A DNA stretch of 64,000 nt, from the NCBI RefSeq assembly GCF_001280845.1, contig NZ_LGHP01000001.1:982683-1046682 (forward strand), given 5' to 3'. Of the stretch, positions 18,971-27,594 are shown one piece after another. How positions within the stretch are numbered: the stretch's first letter is position 1; each line of letters begins with the position of its first letter. The translations under genes were made by a program, and so were the position numbers. The stretch is from Bacillus sp. FJAT-28004. GTDB taxonomy: Bacteria > Bacillota > Bacilli > Paenibacillales > Paenibacillaceae. Under the pieces are notes generated by a model that was given only the letters and a program-made list of their open reading frames with translations, was not told the origin of the DNA and did no database searches.

Positions 18971-19846
18971 ATGATTAGAAGCGAAGGACTCGTCAAAATT
19001 TATAAAATGGCGGATCTTGAGGTGTTCGCCCTGCAAGGTCTTGATCTGCAGGTCGAGGACAGCGAGTTGATGGCGATTATTGGCAATTCAGGCAGCGGCA
19101 AGTCGACGCTCTTGAATATGCTGGGAGGCCTTGACAAGCCGTCGGCCGGCAAACTGTATGTAGACGGTAAAGACTTGCTGAAGTTTGGCGAGAAGGAGCT
19201 GGTAGCTTATAAGCGCGATACAGTCGGTTTCGTATGGCAGAACAATGCGCGTAATCTTATTCCTTATTTAACGGCGCTGGCTAATGTGGAGCTTCCGATG
19301 CTGCTTCGCGGCAAGCGCCGGCGGGCACGGGCTATGGAGCTGCTGGAGGCGGTGGGGCTTGGCCACCGGATGAAGAACAGGCTGAATGAGCTGTCTGGCG
19401 GTGAGCAGCAGCGGGTGGCGATCGCGATCGCGCTTGCCAACGATCCGAAGCTGCTGCTCGCCGACGAGCCGACAGGATCCCTCGATACGAACACATCGAA
19501 TCAAGTACTCGATTTGTTCCGAACGCTTAATCGATCGATCGGAATTACGATCGTAATTGTAACGCATGATCCGGAACTGGCCCGCAAGGTGGACCGGGTC
19601 GTCCAGATTCGGGATGGCAAAACGTCGGCGGAGATGATCCGCAAAGTCTCGTATGCTGATGAGCTGGCTATGTTGGATGCCGAAAGCTCCATGCTGGAGG
19701 CGGAGAGCCACACGGAATATGCGGTGCTGGATAAAGCGGGTCGCCTGCAAATTCCTTCCGGTTTCCTGGACACGGAAGGATTTAAAGAAAGCAATAAGGT
19801 GCGGGTGGAGATGGAGGATGGCCGCATCGTCCTCTATCCGCGTTAG
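18971..19846 (+). CDS. ABC ATPase with C-terminal AbrB/SpoVT-like domain
   Basis: 291 residues. Positions 1-225 form a normal LolD/MacB-type ATPase: Walker A GNSGSGKST (38-46), signature LSGGEQQRVAIAIA, Walker B LLLADEPTGSLD. After an acidic linker (about 235-248), residues 250-290 read LDKAGRLQIPSGF then VRVEMEDGRIVLYP. This is the AbrB/SpoVT swapped-hairpin pattern (D-x-x-G-R-x-x-I-P, then an E-D-G-x-I-x-L strand). Such a tail on a transport ATPase is unusual; it might dimerise the subunit, regulate it or bind DNA. Only three bases separate its ATG from the permease stop. A terminator follows at 19931. Confidence 0.85.
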   Translation: MIRSEGLVKIYKMADLEVFALQGLDLQVEDSELMAIIGNSGSGKSTLLNMLGGLDKPSAGKLYVDGKDLLKFGEKELVAYKRDTVGFVWQNNARNLIPYLTALANVELPMLLRGKRRRARAMELLEAVGLGHRMKNRLNELSGGEQQRVAIAIALANDPKLLLADEPTGSLDTNTSNQVLDLFRTLNRSIGITIVIVTHDPELARKVDRVVQIRDGKTSAEMIRKVSYADELAMLDAESSMLEAESHTEYAVLDKAGRLQIPSGFLDTEGFKESNKVRVEMEDGRIVLYPR

Positions 19847-20207
19847 GAAAGCACGGAAAGTTAACGAAGTAAACGGAGCAGCAATCTCAAAGAGGATGAC
19901 GTGATTGGGGAACCTCCCAAACGAAAAGCAAAAACCTCATTTCACGCTGTTAGGCGAGGATGAGGTTTTTTTGCTATATATGTTGATTTAAATTTTTTCG
20001 TTTTGGTCGCTATGCGAGGAGATCATTCTTTAGGGTCGCGGTTGTAACCAGATTCTTTGATTGACTAAGACATTTAAAGGTAAGAATCCGGCTACAAAGG
20101 CGAATACTTCGTTTCTCCAGAACAATCTTCTCGCTTCGCTTAAACTTCATTTCATTAGTTCAACTAATATAGAAATGTCAGTCGATACTATGCGAATATG
20201 TAAGCGG
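19847..20207. other. Convergent intergenic region
   Basis: Besides the terminator at 19931 it holds a 15-bp stem with a 24-base loop (20043-20057 with 20082-20096). Two of its pairs are G-U on the minus strand and A-C on the plus strand, so it probably belongs to the AraC gene's minus-strand transcript. No T tract follows it and no coding sequence is seen. Confidence 0.5.
19931..19973 (+). terminator. Terminator of the ABC export cassette
   Basis: A 10-bp stem, AAAACCTCAT (19931-19940) with ATGAGGTTTT (19960-19969), an imperfect inner stem and seven T. Confidence 0.85.
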
Positions 20208-20969
20208 TTACGCGATGATGGAAAACATTTTACGATATTCGTTAGCACTTACACCGGTATACGCTTTGAACTTCTTATAGAACCAATCCATCTCCGAATA
20301 TCCGATCTCATTCGCGACTTCGTACACCTTCATGTCCGTATTCTCAAGCAGCAGCTTTGCTTTCTCCATGCGCTGTTGCAGCAAATATTCATTGAAGGTC
20401 ATATTTTCCTGATACTTGAATTTTTGACCTAAATACGAGCAATTGAAATGCAGACTGTTGGAAATTTGCTTCAAGGTGATATTTTGATGCAGCGATTCAT
20501 CGACATATTCCTTGACCCTCTCGATGATATTCGGCTGAGGCTGGGCATCATTCTCCATAGGCGTCCATGATAGCGCTTTATTTTTATCGATTACGCAATC
20601 AAGCTCGCCTTTGACGGTCAGAAGACATGAAGTCAGTTCGACAGAAGAAACAGGGTCCGGCAAATAATCGTTTACTTGGTAATAGAGAGCCTTTCGGGCA
20701 AGCTGGAAGTCGATGCTTCCACCTATCAGGACGAGCGGTACGCGGCTCTTCCGGCGAATGTAATCGCAAAGAAACAAGGCGTCATGGTGAGAGCCGTTCA
20801 TGCCGACAAGGATGAGCGAAAAATAGTTTCGATCGAGAAATTCGATAGCGTCCGCAGAGCTGTTCGCATAAGCGTCCAATTCAAATCCAATTCCATTCCA
20901 CTTTGGCATACGTTGCAACATCTCCATCGACGATGTGGAGTCATAGTCGACAAGCAGCACTTTATACAC
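20208..20969 (-). CDS. AraC regulator with degenerate (pseudo) receiver domain
   Basis: A 253-residue protein with a response-regulator layout but without the long middle region of its YesN-type relatives. The receiver half has lost its chemistry: the acid pair reads VDYDS, the phospho-acceptor Asp is Gly56 (LILVGMNG), the Ser/Thr is replaced (LIGGSIDF) and the Lys is Asp105 (DYLPDPVS). The AraC half (about 155-250) is intact, with LKQISNSLHFNCSYLGQKFK and the second helix-turn-helix VYEVANEIGYSEMDWFYKKF. It cannot be controlled by ordinary phosphorylation. It is divergent from the nine-gene importer operon at 21351 and is its most likely regulator. Confidence 0.88.
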   Translation of the reverse strand: MYKVLLVDYDSTSSMEMLQRMPKWNGIGFELDAYANSSADAIEFLDRNYFSLILVGMNGSHHDALFLCDYIRRKSRVPLVLIGGSIDFQLARKALYYQVNDYLPDPVSSVELTSCLLTVKGELDCVIDKNKALSWTPMENDAQPQPNIIERVKEYVDESLHQNITLKQISNSLHFNCSYLGQKFKYQENMTFNEYLLQQRMEKAKLLLENTDMKVYEVANEIGYSEMDWFYKKFKAYTGVSANEYRKMFSIIA

Positions 20970-21350
20970 GATGGTTACCTCCTAATTGCATTTGCTTGAG
21001 CATAAACGGCTATCGCCATCCTTGGCTGTAAAAGCTAACGTTTCGCGGTGAAATATAAGCACAGTAAATCAACAGATGACTTACATTCTTATATTTGTAC
21101 TTAGGGGTGTCCCTGACGGGAGATAAGTCTACGCTTTAATTATGTAAATTGGGGGCAGTGGATACAACGTGCTTTTCTTTGCATTGCCCGCAGTTTTTTA
21201 CTTGTTGAAAAAAAAACGTCTTTTGACGAAAGTAAATGATTTCCAATCTAGAATATGAAGGGTAATTAACCTGATATTCAACAGGTTGTTGCTTGCCTTA
21301 TGAAAGCGCTACACTTTCGTTGTAGTTCAATATGTTAAGGGGGATTCGCA
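20970..21350. other. Divergent control region of the AraC gene and the importer operon
   Basis: 380 bases between divergent starts. Visible items are an AT-rich stem, AAATATAAG (21051-21059) with its complement at 21088-21096, a GGGCA / TGCCC pair ahead of T6 near 21152-21200 that could act as an attenuator, and a cre-like box at 21301. TTGACG at 21223 and TAGAAT at 21249 resemble promoter hexamers, but their 20-base spacing is too long to trust. Confidence 0.45.
21301..21314 (+). promoter_or_regulatory. cre-like box before the importer operon
   Basis: TGAAAGCGCTACAC agrees with the CcpA-binding consensus at 12 of 14 positions, including the AARCGYT core. It lies 37 bases before the start codon at 21351, where bound CcpA would block transcription. 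Confidence 0.6.
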
Positions 21351-22733
21351 ATGAAGATTCGTAAATTAATGGTTTTGTTATGCGCGCTCGTTCTCGTTCT
21401 TTCTGCATGCAGCAGCGGTTCGGGCAACAGCAAGAACAACGGAACAAACGGCGGCTCGAACAATGGCTCGGGCAATGCGGCCACTGAGACGACCGTTCTT
21501 GAGGGCGACGGAGAAGAAGAGTTATACAGCTCGCCCGAGATGGACTTCGACATGGGTGGAAGAACGATCAAAGTCGTTTCCTGGTGGGATATGGCGATTC
21601 AAGAAGACAATCCGGACAACATACAACGCAAGAAAAACCTCGATGAATTGATGAAGAAGCATAACTTCAAAATGGAATACGTAGCGGTCGACTTTGGCGA
21701 ATATCAACAAAAAGTAACAGCATCCTTGCTTGCCGGAGAACCGCTTGGCGATATCGTCCGTTTGGGAAGAAACTATACGATTCCGACATTGGTCAAGCAA
21801 GACTTGCTGTGGCCGGTCGACGAGTATACGAAAAACACGAAAGTGTTCAATCAGAAGGCTACGAGCGAATTCTTTACTTATGAGGGCAAAGGCTACGCGT
21901 TCACAGAAGACCAGGGCAACCTGATTCAAGGCATTTTCTATAATCGGACGCTCTTGAATCAGCTTGGTATTAAAGCGCTTCAAGATTATGTGAACGAAGA
22001 CAACTGGAATTGGGATACATTTGTTCAAGCAGCGAAAGAAGCCAATAAAGATACAAACAACGACGGCAAGCTTGATACATGGGGGCTTGCAAATTCTCAA
22101 GTTGTCGAGCATGCGATGTATTCGAACGGCGCTCACCTGACGAAAGGCGACAAGCAAAACCTTGATGATCCAGCAACGCAGGAAACATTGAATTTCTTGT
22201 CGAAACTCGCAACGGAACAAGTGTATAGACCGACTGAGGGCGGAGATTGGACTGAGCCAGGACAATTTTTCCGTCAAGGAAATACGCTCATGTATGCCGG
22301 TGCCATTTATGAATTGAACGGCTTCAAAACGGATATGCCGGATGCGGATATCGGCTTCGTACCGTTCCCTAAAGGACCAAGCGAAACGGAATATCATTCC
22401 GGCGAAGGCGCATACCAAGCACTTACAATTCCAAAGGCAGTGGAGCATCCAGAGCAGCTGCTCTACATTTGGGAAAAAATCAACGATATCGACTCCGAAT
22501 ATGACTATCCGGGTCAGGCGTCTCTTGAAAGCAGTTTTGCGAACGAGGATGACATTAACAACGCCAAGCAAGTTGGATCTGGCATGATCGTATTCGACCA
22601 TGGTACGTACGGCGATGCCTTGAAATTCTGGGACTTTGTCGGTGAAATCAACAGCGGGGTATCGGTATCTACGGTTGTCGAGAAGTATAAACCGGTATTC
22701 CAAGCGGCGATTAATGCGGTGTATGGTTCTTAA
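21351..22733 (+). CDS. Extracellular solute-binding lipoprotein, first gene of the importer operon
   Basis: 460 residues. The signal peptide ends in LSAC with the lipid-anchor Cys20, then a flexible Gly/Asn/Ser linker (21-45) and a family-1 sugar-binding fold. DTNNDGKLDTWG at about 234-245 is the calcium-type loop common in this family. ATG has GGGGG upstream. It begins a run of nine same-strand genes. A strong hairpin at 22754-22791 directly behind it probably protects its mRNA and lowers expression of the genes that follow, as in other importer operons. Its ligand is likely a xylan- or arabinan-derived oligosaccharide, by context only. Confidence 0.88.
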   Translation: MKIRKLMVLLCALVLVLSACSSGSGNSKNNGTNGGSNNGSGNAATETTVLEGDGEEELYSSPEMDFDMGGRTIKVVSWWDMAIQEDNPDNIQRKKNLDELMKKHNFKMEYVAVDFGEYQQKVTASLLAGEPLGDIVRLGRNYTIPTLVKQDLLWPVDEYTKNTKVFNQKATSEFFTYEGKGYAFTEDQGNLIQGIFYNRTLLNQLGIKALQDYVNEDNWNWDTFVQAAKEANKDTNNDGKLDTWGLANSQVVEHAMYSNGAHLTKGDKQNLDDPATQETLNFLSKLATEQVYRPTEGGDWTEPGQFFRQGNTLMYAGAIYELNGFKTDMPDADIGFVPFPKGPSETEYHSGEGAYQALTIPKAVEHPEQLLYIWEKINDIDSEYDYPGQASLESSFANEDDINNAKQVGSGMIVFDHGTYGDALKFWDFVGEINSGVSVSTVVEKYKPVFQAAINAVYGS

Positions 22734-22753
22734 CATGTAATAACGTGTGAGAG

Positions 22754-22791
22754 ACAGTCCCCATTTTAGAAATATTTCTAATGGGGACTGT
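22754..22791 (+). other. Intercistronic stem-loop after the binding-protein gene
   Basis: ACAGTCCCCATT (22754-22765) pairs with its complement at 22780-22791, and the stem continues inward with TAGAA / TTCTA after one bulged T. No T run follows, so it is more likely a 3'-end protector or attenuator than a full terminator. Confidence 0.7.
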
Positions 22792-22828
22792 TGTTGAATT
22801 TAACTTCTTACTGCAGGAGGGAGAAAAG

Positions 22829-25723
22829 TTGAACTTCAGAAAGAAGAACTACATCGCAATTATACTCGTTCTCACCATACTGGCAACTTCTATATGGGCT
22901 TTTTACCCTTCAGATTCGGGGGATAGCAGACGCGTAATGGCCATGGGGGATTTCGACGCCGTTACGGCATCAGCAGGAGAAGACAGCTATGATGCGTATT
23001 TGACTACCCACATAAATGCTGTGCGGCCAGGCGAGGTCATCCGAATAGAGGGCGAGAGATTCTCGGGAACGACTGGAGAAGGGTTCGACATAGCGGACGA
23101 TCTAGAAGGACTGTCCGGCAAGGCGGTTGTCACTCCCGAAAACGGCTCCATTGGGTGGGATGTACAGGTAAAAAAAGCGGGTCTGTACAACATAAGGATT
23201 CATTATTTGCCGATCGAGGGAAAAAGCTCTGCGATCGAAAGGCAGTTTGCCATTAACGAAAAAGTCCCTTTTAAGGGGGCGGATATTTTATTATTCGATC
23301 GAGTTTGGGGAAATCGACAGGACGAAATCGAGCGTGACGATCGCGGCAATGAAATCAGGCCAAGGCAGGTAGAAAAACCGGCATGGCAAATCGGAATTTT
23401 CTCGGATCGAAATGGATATTATGACGAGCCTTACTCCTTTTACTTTGAGAGCGGGCAGCAATCGTTTTCCTTGACGGCCTTAAGGGAACCGATGGCGATT
23501 GATTATATTGAGCTGTATCAGGAACCAGTATTGTTTGCGTATGAGGATATGAAGAAAGAGTATGAGACGGAAGGAATCAAGGCGGTATCGGATCAGTACA
23601 TCGAAATACAAGCGGAGGACGCGGTCGCCAAATCATCTCCTACGTTATATCCGCTGGCGGACCGATCGAGTCCGACGGTCATTCCTTACAATGTGTCGAA
23701 GCTTCGAATCAATACGATCGGTGGAACGAACTGGAAGCTTCCGGGACAGTGGATCGAGTGGGAGTTTGAGGCTCCTGAAGACGGATTATACCAGATCGCG
23801 CTTAAGCAAAAGCAGGATACACTGCGCGGCATATACGCTACTCGAAGCCTGACGATCGACGGAGAGACTCCTTTCCTGGAAATGAAGCGCTTACGCTTTA
23901 ATTTTAACATGGATTGGGAAATGAACGTACTGGGTGATGAAGAAGAGCCGTATTTGTTCCACTTGTCTAAGGGAAAGCATCGCATTCGAATGGAAGTTTC
24001 ACTCGGCGACATCGCCCCGCTTATTCGAACGATTGAATCTAGCGTGCTGCAGCTTAACGAGATGTATCGGAAAATATTGATGATCACGTCAAACACGCCC
24101 GATCCGTTCCGTGATTACCAATTAGGGAAGCGGATACCGGATATGGTTAAGACATTCGAAGAGCAAGCCGTGATCATACAGAACGTAGCCGATTATTTAG
24201 AGAAATCGACAGGAGAGCGGAGCGACAAAGTAGCCGTTCTTCACACAATGGTTGGACAATTAAAGGAAATGATCAAAAATCCAGAAACGGTTGGCAATCG
24301 CTTAACAGCATTTAAAACGAATGTTGGGGGATTAGGCACGTGGATTCTCACGGTTCGCGAGCAACCGATTAAGCTAGATTATCTCATTGTGTCCTCGCCG
24401 GACAAGAAGCTTCCGAGAGCGGGAGCGACTTTCTTCCAGGAGATCAAGCATGAGCTTGGTGCATACTTTGCCTCTTATACCGAGGACTATGACAGCATCG
24501 GCAATACTAGAGGAGAGCAGGACCGTAAAATAACGGTGTGGATTACAACGGGCCGGGATCAAGCACAGGTGCTTAAAAGCTTAATCGATGATTCCTTCAC
24601 GCCGGAGTCGAATATCGCGATAGATTTAAGGCTCGTACCGGGGAACATCTTGCTTCCGGCAACACTGGCCGACGAGGGACCTGACGTTGCCATGCAAATC
24701 GGCGAGGACGTTCCCGTGAACTATGCGATGCGGGATGCTGCGACAGACTTGACTCAGTTTGGTGATTTCGACGAAGTAGCCTCGCGTTTCCATGACAGTG
24801 GGCTTACGCCTTACAAGTACGATCAAGGCGTCTATGCACTGCCTGAGCAGCAGTCGTTCCCGATGCTATTCTATCGGAAGGATATTCTTGAGGAGCTAGG
24901 ACTCGCGCCGCCTAAGACATGGCAGGATATTTATAACATGATTTCTGTCCTCCAGAAGCACAACATGGAGTTTTGGCTGCCGATCGAGGCTACGAACGCA
25001 AGTCTCGTACCGAATGCGACCTTCTCCATGCTGCTTTATCAGAATGGCGGCGAATTCTATCGTGATGACGATAAGAAGAGTGCGCTTGATACGGATTTAT
25101 CCATGGAAATGTTCAAGAAGTGGACGCAATTTTATACTAACTACAAATTTCCGGTACTGGCTGACTTCCCGAACCGATTCCGTACGGGCGAGATGCCAAT
25201 CGGCATTGCGGACTATACAACGTATAACATGCTGACGGTGCTCGCGCCTGAGATTAAAGGGTTGTGGGAGTTCACGCTCGTTCCTGGTACGGAGCAAGAT
25301 AACGGTATCGTTAATCATGCGGTAGCCAGTCATACGACTGGCGTTATGATGATGGAGAATGCCGATAACAAGGAAGCGTCCTGGGAATTTATGAAATGGT
25401 GGACCAGCAAGGATACGCAAATTGCTTACGGTAGAGAAATGGAAGGTTTAATGGGCGAAGCTGCACGTTATCCAACAGCTAACGTAGAAGCACTTGCGGA
25501 ATTGCCTTGGCCAATCAAGGATTACAACAATCTGTCCAGCCAGTGGGAGTGGGTTGAAGGCATACCTCAAGTGCCGGGCGGTTATTTCACCGGCCGACAT
25601 CTGGACAACGCCTTCCGCAGAGTCGTCAACGCGAACGAGAATTCTAGGGAAGCGCTTAACGATTATGTGCTCTACATTAACGATGAAATCGAGATTAAGC
25701 GGAAAGAATTCAATTTACCGTAA
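22829..25723 (+). CDS. Giant membrane-anchored binding protein: two beta-sandwich modules plus solute-binding domain
   Basis: 964 residues, about twice the usual size. An N-terminal anchor helix (IAIILVLTILATSIWAF) lacks a lipobox Cys. Residues ~52-234 and ~256-400 each resemble CBM6/35-like beta-sandwiches, with IGWDVQVKKAGLYNIRI and IEWEFEAPEDGLYQIAL in matching places. A helical linker spans ~401-560, and from ~564 a complete family-1 solute-binding domain runs to the end (KITVWITTGRDQAQVLKS, LGLAPPKTWQDIYNMI). TTG 22829 is preferred because GGAGGGAG precedes it. The permeases follow at once. It may hold polymer or long oligosaccharide with the extra modules while passing ligand to the permeases. 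Confidence 0.82.
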   Translation: MNFRKKNYIAIILVLTILATSIWAFYPSDSGDSRRVMAMGDFDAVTASAGEDSYDAYLTTHINAVRPGEVIRIEGERFSGTTGEGFDIADDLEGLSGKAVVTPENGSIGWDVQVKKAGLYNIRIHYLPIEGKSSAIERQFAINEKVPFKGADILLFDRVWGNRQDEIERDDRGNEIRPRQVEKPAWQIGIFSDRNGYYDEPYSFYFESGQQSFSLTALREPMAIDYIELYQEPVLFAYEDMKKEYETEGIKAVSDQYIEIQAEDAVAKSSPTLYPLADRSSPTVIPYNVSKLRINTIGGTNWKLPGQWIEWEFEAPEDGLYQIALKQKQDTLRGIYATRSLTIDGETPFLEMKRLRFNFNMDWEMNVLGDEEEPYLFHLSKGKHRIRMEVSLGDIAPLIRTIESSVLQLNEMYRKILMITSNTPDPFRDYQLGKRIPDMVKTFEEQAVIIQNVADYLEKSTGERSDKVAVLHTMVGQLKEMIKNPETVGNRLTAFKTNVGGLGTWILTVREQPIKLDYLIVSSPDKKLPRAGATFFQEIKHELGAYFASYTEDYDSIGNTRGEQDRKITVWITTGRDQAQVLKSLIDDSFTPESNIAIDLRLVPGNILLPATLADEGPDVAMQIGEDVPVNYAMRDAATDLTQFGDFDEVASRFHDSGLTPYKYDQGVYALPEQQSFPMLFYRKDILEELGLAPPKTWQDIYNMISVLQKHNMEFWLPIEATNASLVPNATFSMLLYQNGGEFYRDDDKKSALDTDLSMEMFKKWTQFYTNYKFPVLADFPNRFRTGEMPIGIADYTTYNMLTVLAPEIKGLWEFTLVPGTEQDNGIVNHAVASHTTGVMMMENADNKEASWEFMKWWTSKDTQIAYGREMEGLMGEAARYPTANVEALAELPWPIKDYNNLSSQWEWVEGIPQVPGGYFTGRHLDNAFRRVVNANENSREALNDYVLYINDEIEIKRKEFNLP

Positions 25724-25743
25724 TTGTTTGGGGGTGGAGTTCA

Positions 25744-26700
25744 TTGCAAGCCGAAACAACCAGTCAAGCCGTACCTAATCTTATCCATCCAAAGAAAAAA
25801 TCGAAGCTGGCCCATGTATGGACGGAACTGAAGAAAAATAAGCATTATTACCTTCTGATGAGCCCATATATGCTTATTTTCTTTACCTTTACGGTCATTC
25901 CCGTCGTATTCTCGCTCATACTTAGCTTTTTTTACTTCAACATGCTCGAATTTCCGCGGTTTGTCGGATGGCAGAACTACTCCAGATTATTTCTGAACGA
26001 CGACATCTTCATGATTGCATTGAAGAACACATTCATCTTCGCAATCATTACCGGTCCGGTCAGCTATATCGCCTGCTTTTTCTTTGCATGGGTTATTAAC
26101 GAGCTATCGCCAAAGATCCGGGCGGTTATGACTTTGATCTTCTATGCGCCTGCGATTTCCGGAAACGTGTTTTTTATCTGGCTAATTGTATTTTCGGGCG
26201 ACCGCTACGGTTATTTGAACGGATTCCTGATTAAATTCGGATTTATTCTGGAGCCGATCCAATGGCTAACTAATGAAAAATACATTCTTATGATTGTCAT
26301 GATCGTGCAGCTATGGCTCAGCTTAGGCACAAGCTTCCTTGCCTTTATAGCAGGACTGCAAACTATTGATCGGACGCTGATAGAAGCGGGTGTCGTGGAC
26401 GGAATAAAAAACCGCTGGCAGGAGCTATGGTTCATTACGCTGCCTTCGATGAGGCCGCAGTTGCTGTTCGGCGCCGTTTTGCAAATTACGGGATCTCTGG
26501 CGGTGGCCGATATTACGATCGCGCTCGCGGGTTTCCCGAGCGTCAACTATGCGGCGCACACGATTGTTACCCACCTGATGGACTACGGCACGATTCGATT
26601 CGAGATGGGTTACGCCTCGGCGATTGCGACCGTTTTGTTCGGTATTATGATCGGCACTAACAAATTGACGCAAAAATTGCTCAGAAAGGTAGGTGAGTAA
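25744..26700 (+). CDS. CUT1 sugar ABC permease (MalF-like), first pair
   Basis: 318 residues with six membrane helices. The cytoplasmic coupling loop is EAGVVDGIKNRWQELWF, then TLP, the EAA loop that docks the ATPase. TTG start behind GGGGGTGGAG. It stands 20 bases after the giant binding protein and 2 bases before its partner permease, so the three should form one importer. No ATPase gene is present in the operon, as is usual for Firmicute CUT1 systems that share an MsmX-type ATPase. Confidence 0.9.
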   Translation: MQAETTSQAVPNLIHPKKKSKLAHVWTELKKNKHYYLLMSPYMLIFFTFTVIPVVFSLILSFFYFNMLEFPRFVGWQNYSRLFLNDDIFMIALKNTFIFAIITGPVSYIACFFFAWVINELSPKIRAVMTLIFYAPAISGNVFFIWLIVFSGDRYGYLNGFLIKFGFILEPIQWLTNEKYILMIVMIVQLWLSLGTSFLAFIAGLQTIDRTLIEAGVVDGIKNRWQELWFITLPSMRPQLLFGAVLQITGSLAVADITIALAGFPSVNYAAHTIVTHLMDYGTIRFEMGYASAIATVLFGIMIGTNKLTQKLLRKVGE

Positions 26701-26702
26701 CG

Positions 26703-27578
26703 TTGGTCGTTAAAATGATGACCGTATTTCGGACGACGAAGCGTCTGAACCGTTCGTTTACGGTTAGCTTCATCTTGTTCGCGTTTCTCGCCGTGTTCGG
26801 AGCGTTTATGGTGCTGCCCCTGCTTTATGCGGTGAACAACGCCTTCAAGCCGCTGGACGAATTGTTTATCTTTCCCCCGCGCTTCTTTGTGAATAATCCG
26901 ACATTAGATAACTTTTATGACCTGATCGCCTTGATGGGCAATTCATGGGTGCCGTTGACGCGTTACATTGCCAATACGCTGCTCATTACTCTCATCGGAA
27001 CTGTAGGACATATTTTGCTTGCTTCCGCTGCGGCTTACCCGCTGGCTAAATATCAGTTCCTCGGATCGAAGACGCTTTTCTCGATCGTCGTTCTGTCGCT
27101 GATGTTCTCTGGGCATGTCACAGCGATTCCAAACTATATGGTGATGTCTTGGCTCGGCTGGATCAATACGCATGCATCTATTATCGTTCCATCGCTCGCT
27201 TTTCCATTAGGCCTATTTCTAATGAAGCAATTCATGGAGCAGCTTCCGACGGCTTTGCTGGAAGCCGCCAAGATTGATGGAGCGAGCGAGTACCGGATCT
27301 ATTGGAGCATCGTGATGCCGAACGTGAAGCCTGCTTGGCTCACCCTTATGATTTTGCAGTTTCCTATGCTATGGGGAACCGACGGAGGCAGCTTCATCTA
27401 CAGCGAGAACCTGAAGACGCTTCATTATGCGCTGGGTCAGATTACGCTCGGTGGTATCGCGCGCGCGGGCGTCGGAGCGGCCGTCGCGCTCATTTTGATG
27501 GTTGTTCCGATCACGCTCTTCGTCATCTCGCAGAGCAGCGTCATTCAGACGATGGCGACTTCCGGGATGAAAGAGTAG
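26703..27578 (+). CDS. CUT1 sugar ABC permease (MalG-like), first pair
   Basis: 291 residues, six membrane helices, EAA loop LEAAKIDGASEYRIYWSIV followed by MP. TTG 26703 lies behind AGGTGAG at the end of the previous gene. It pairs with the 25744 permease to form the membrane channel. The C-terminal tail (SSVIQTMATSGMKE) resembles the YtcP/LplC-type ending. The next gene follows after 16 bases. Confidence 0.9.
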   Translation: MVVKMMTVFRTTKRLNRSFTVSFILFAFLAVFGAFMVLPLLYAVNNAFKPLDELFIFPPRFFVNNPTLDNFYDLIALMGNSWVPLTRYIANTLLITLIGTVGHILLASAAAYPLAKYQFLGSKTLFSIVVLSLMFSGHVTAIPNYMVMSWLGWINTHASIIVPSLAFPLGLFLMKQFMEQLPTALLEAAKIDGASEYRIYWSIVMPNVKPAWLTLMILQFPMLWGTDGGSFIYSENLKTLHYALGQITLGGIARAGVGAAVALILMVVPITLFVISQSSVIQTMATSGMKE

Positions 27579-27594
27579 AAGGGAGATTTGCACG

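Noticed and set aside
20199..20212. cre-like sequence TGTAAGCGGTTACG
   Set aside because: It lies over the stop codon of the AraC gene, away from any start, and misses two consensus positions.
21223..21254. Promoter for the importer operon (TTGACG ... TAGAAT)
   Set aside because: The spacing of 20 bases is too long for a usual vegetative promoter, so it was mentioned but not called.
21522..22736. 404-codon open frame on the minus strand inside the binding-protein gene
   Set aside because: It mirrors the coding strand of a clear lipoprotein gene, has no ribosome site and its translation lacks any family pattern.
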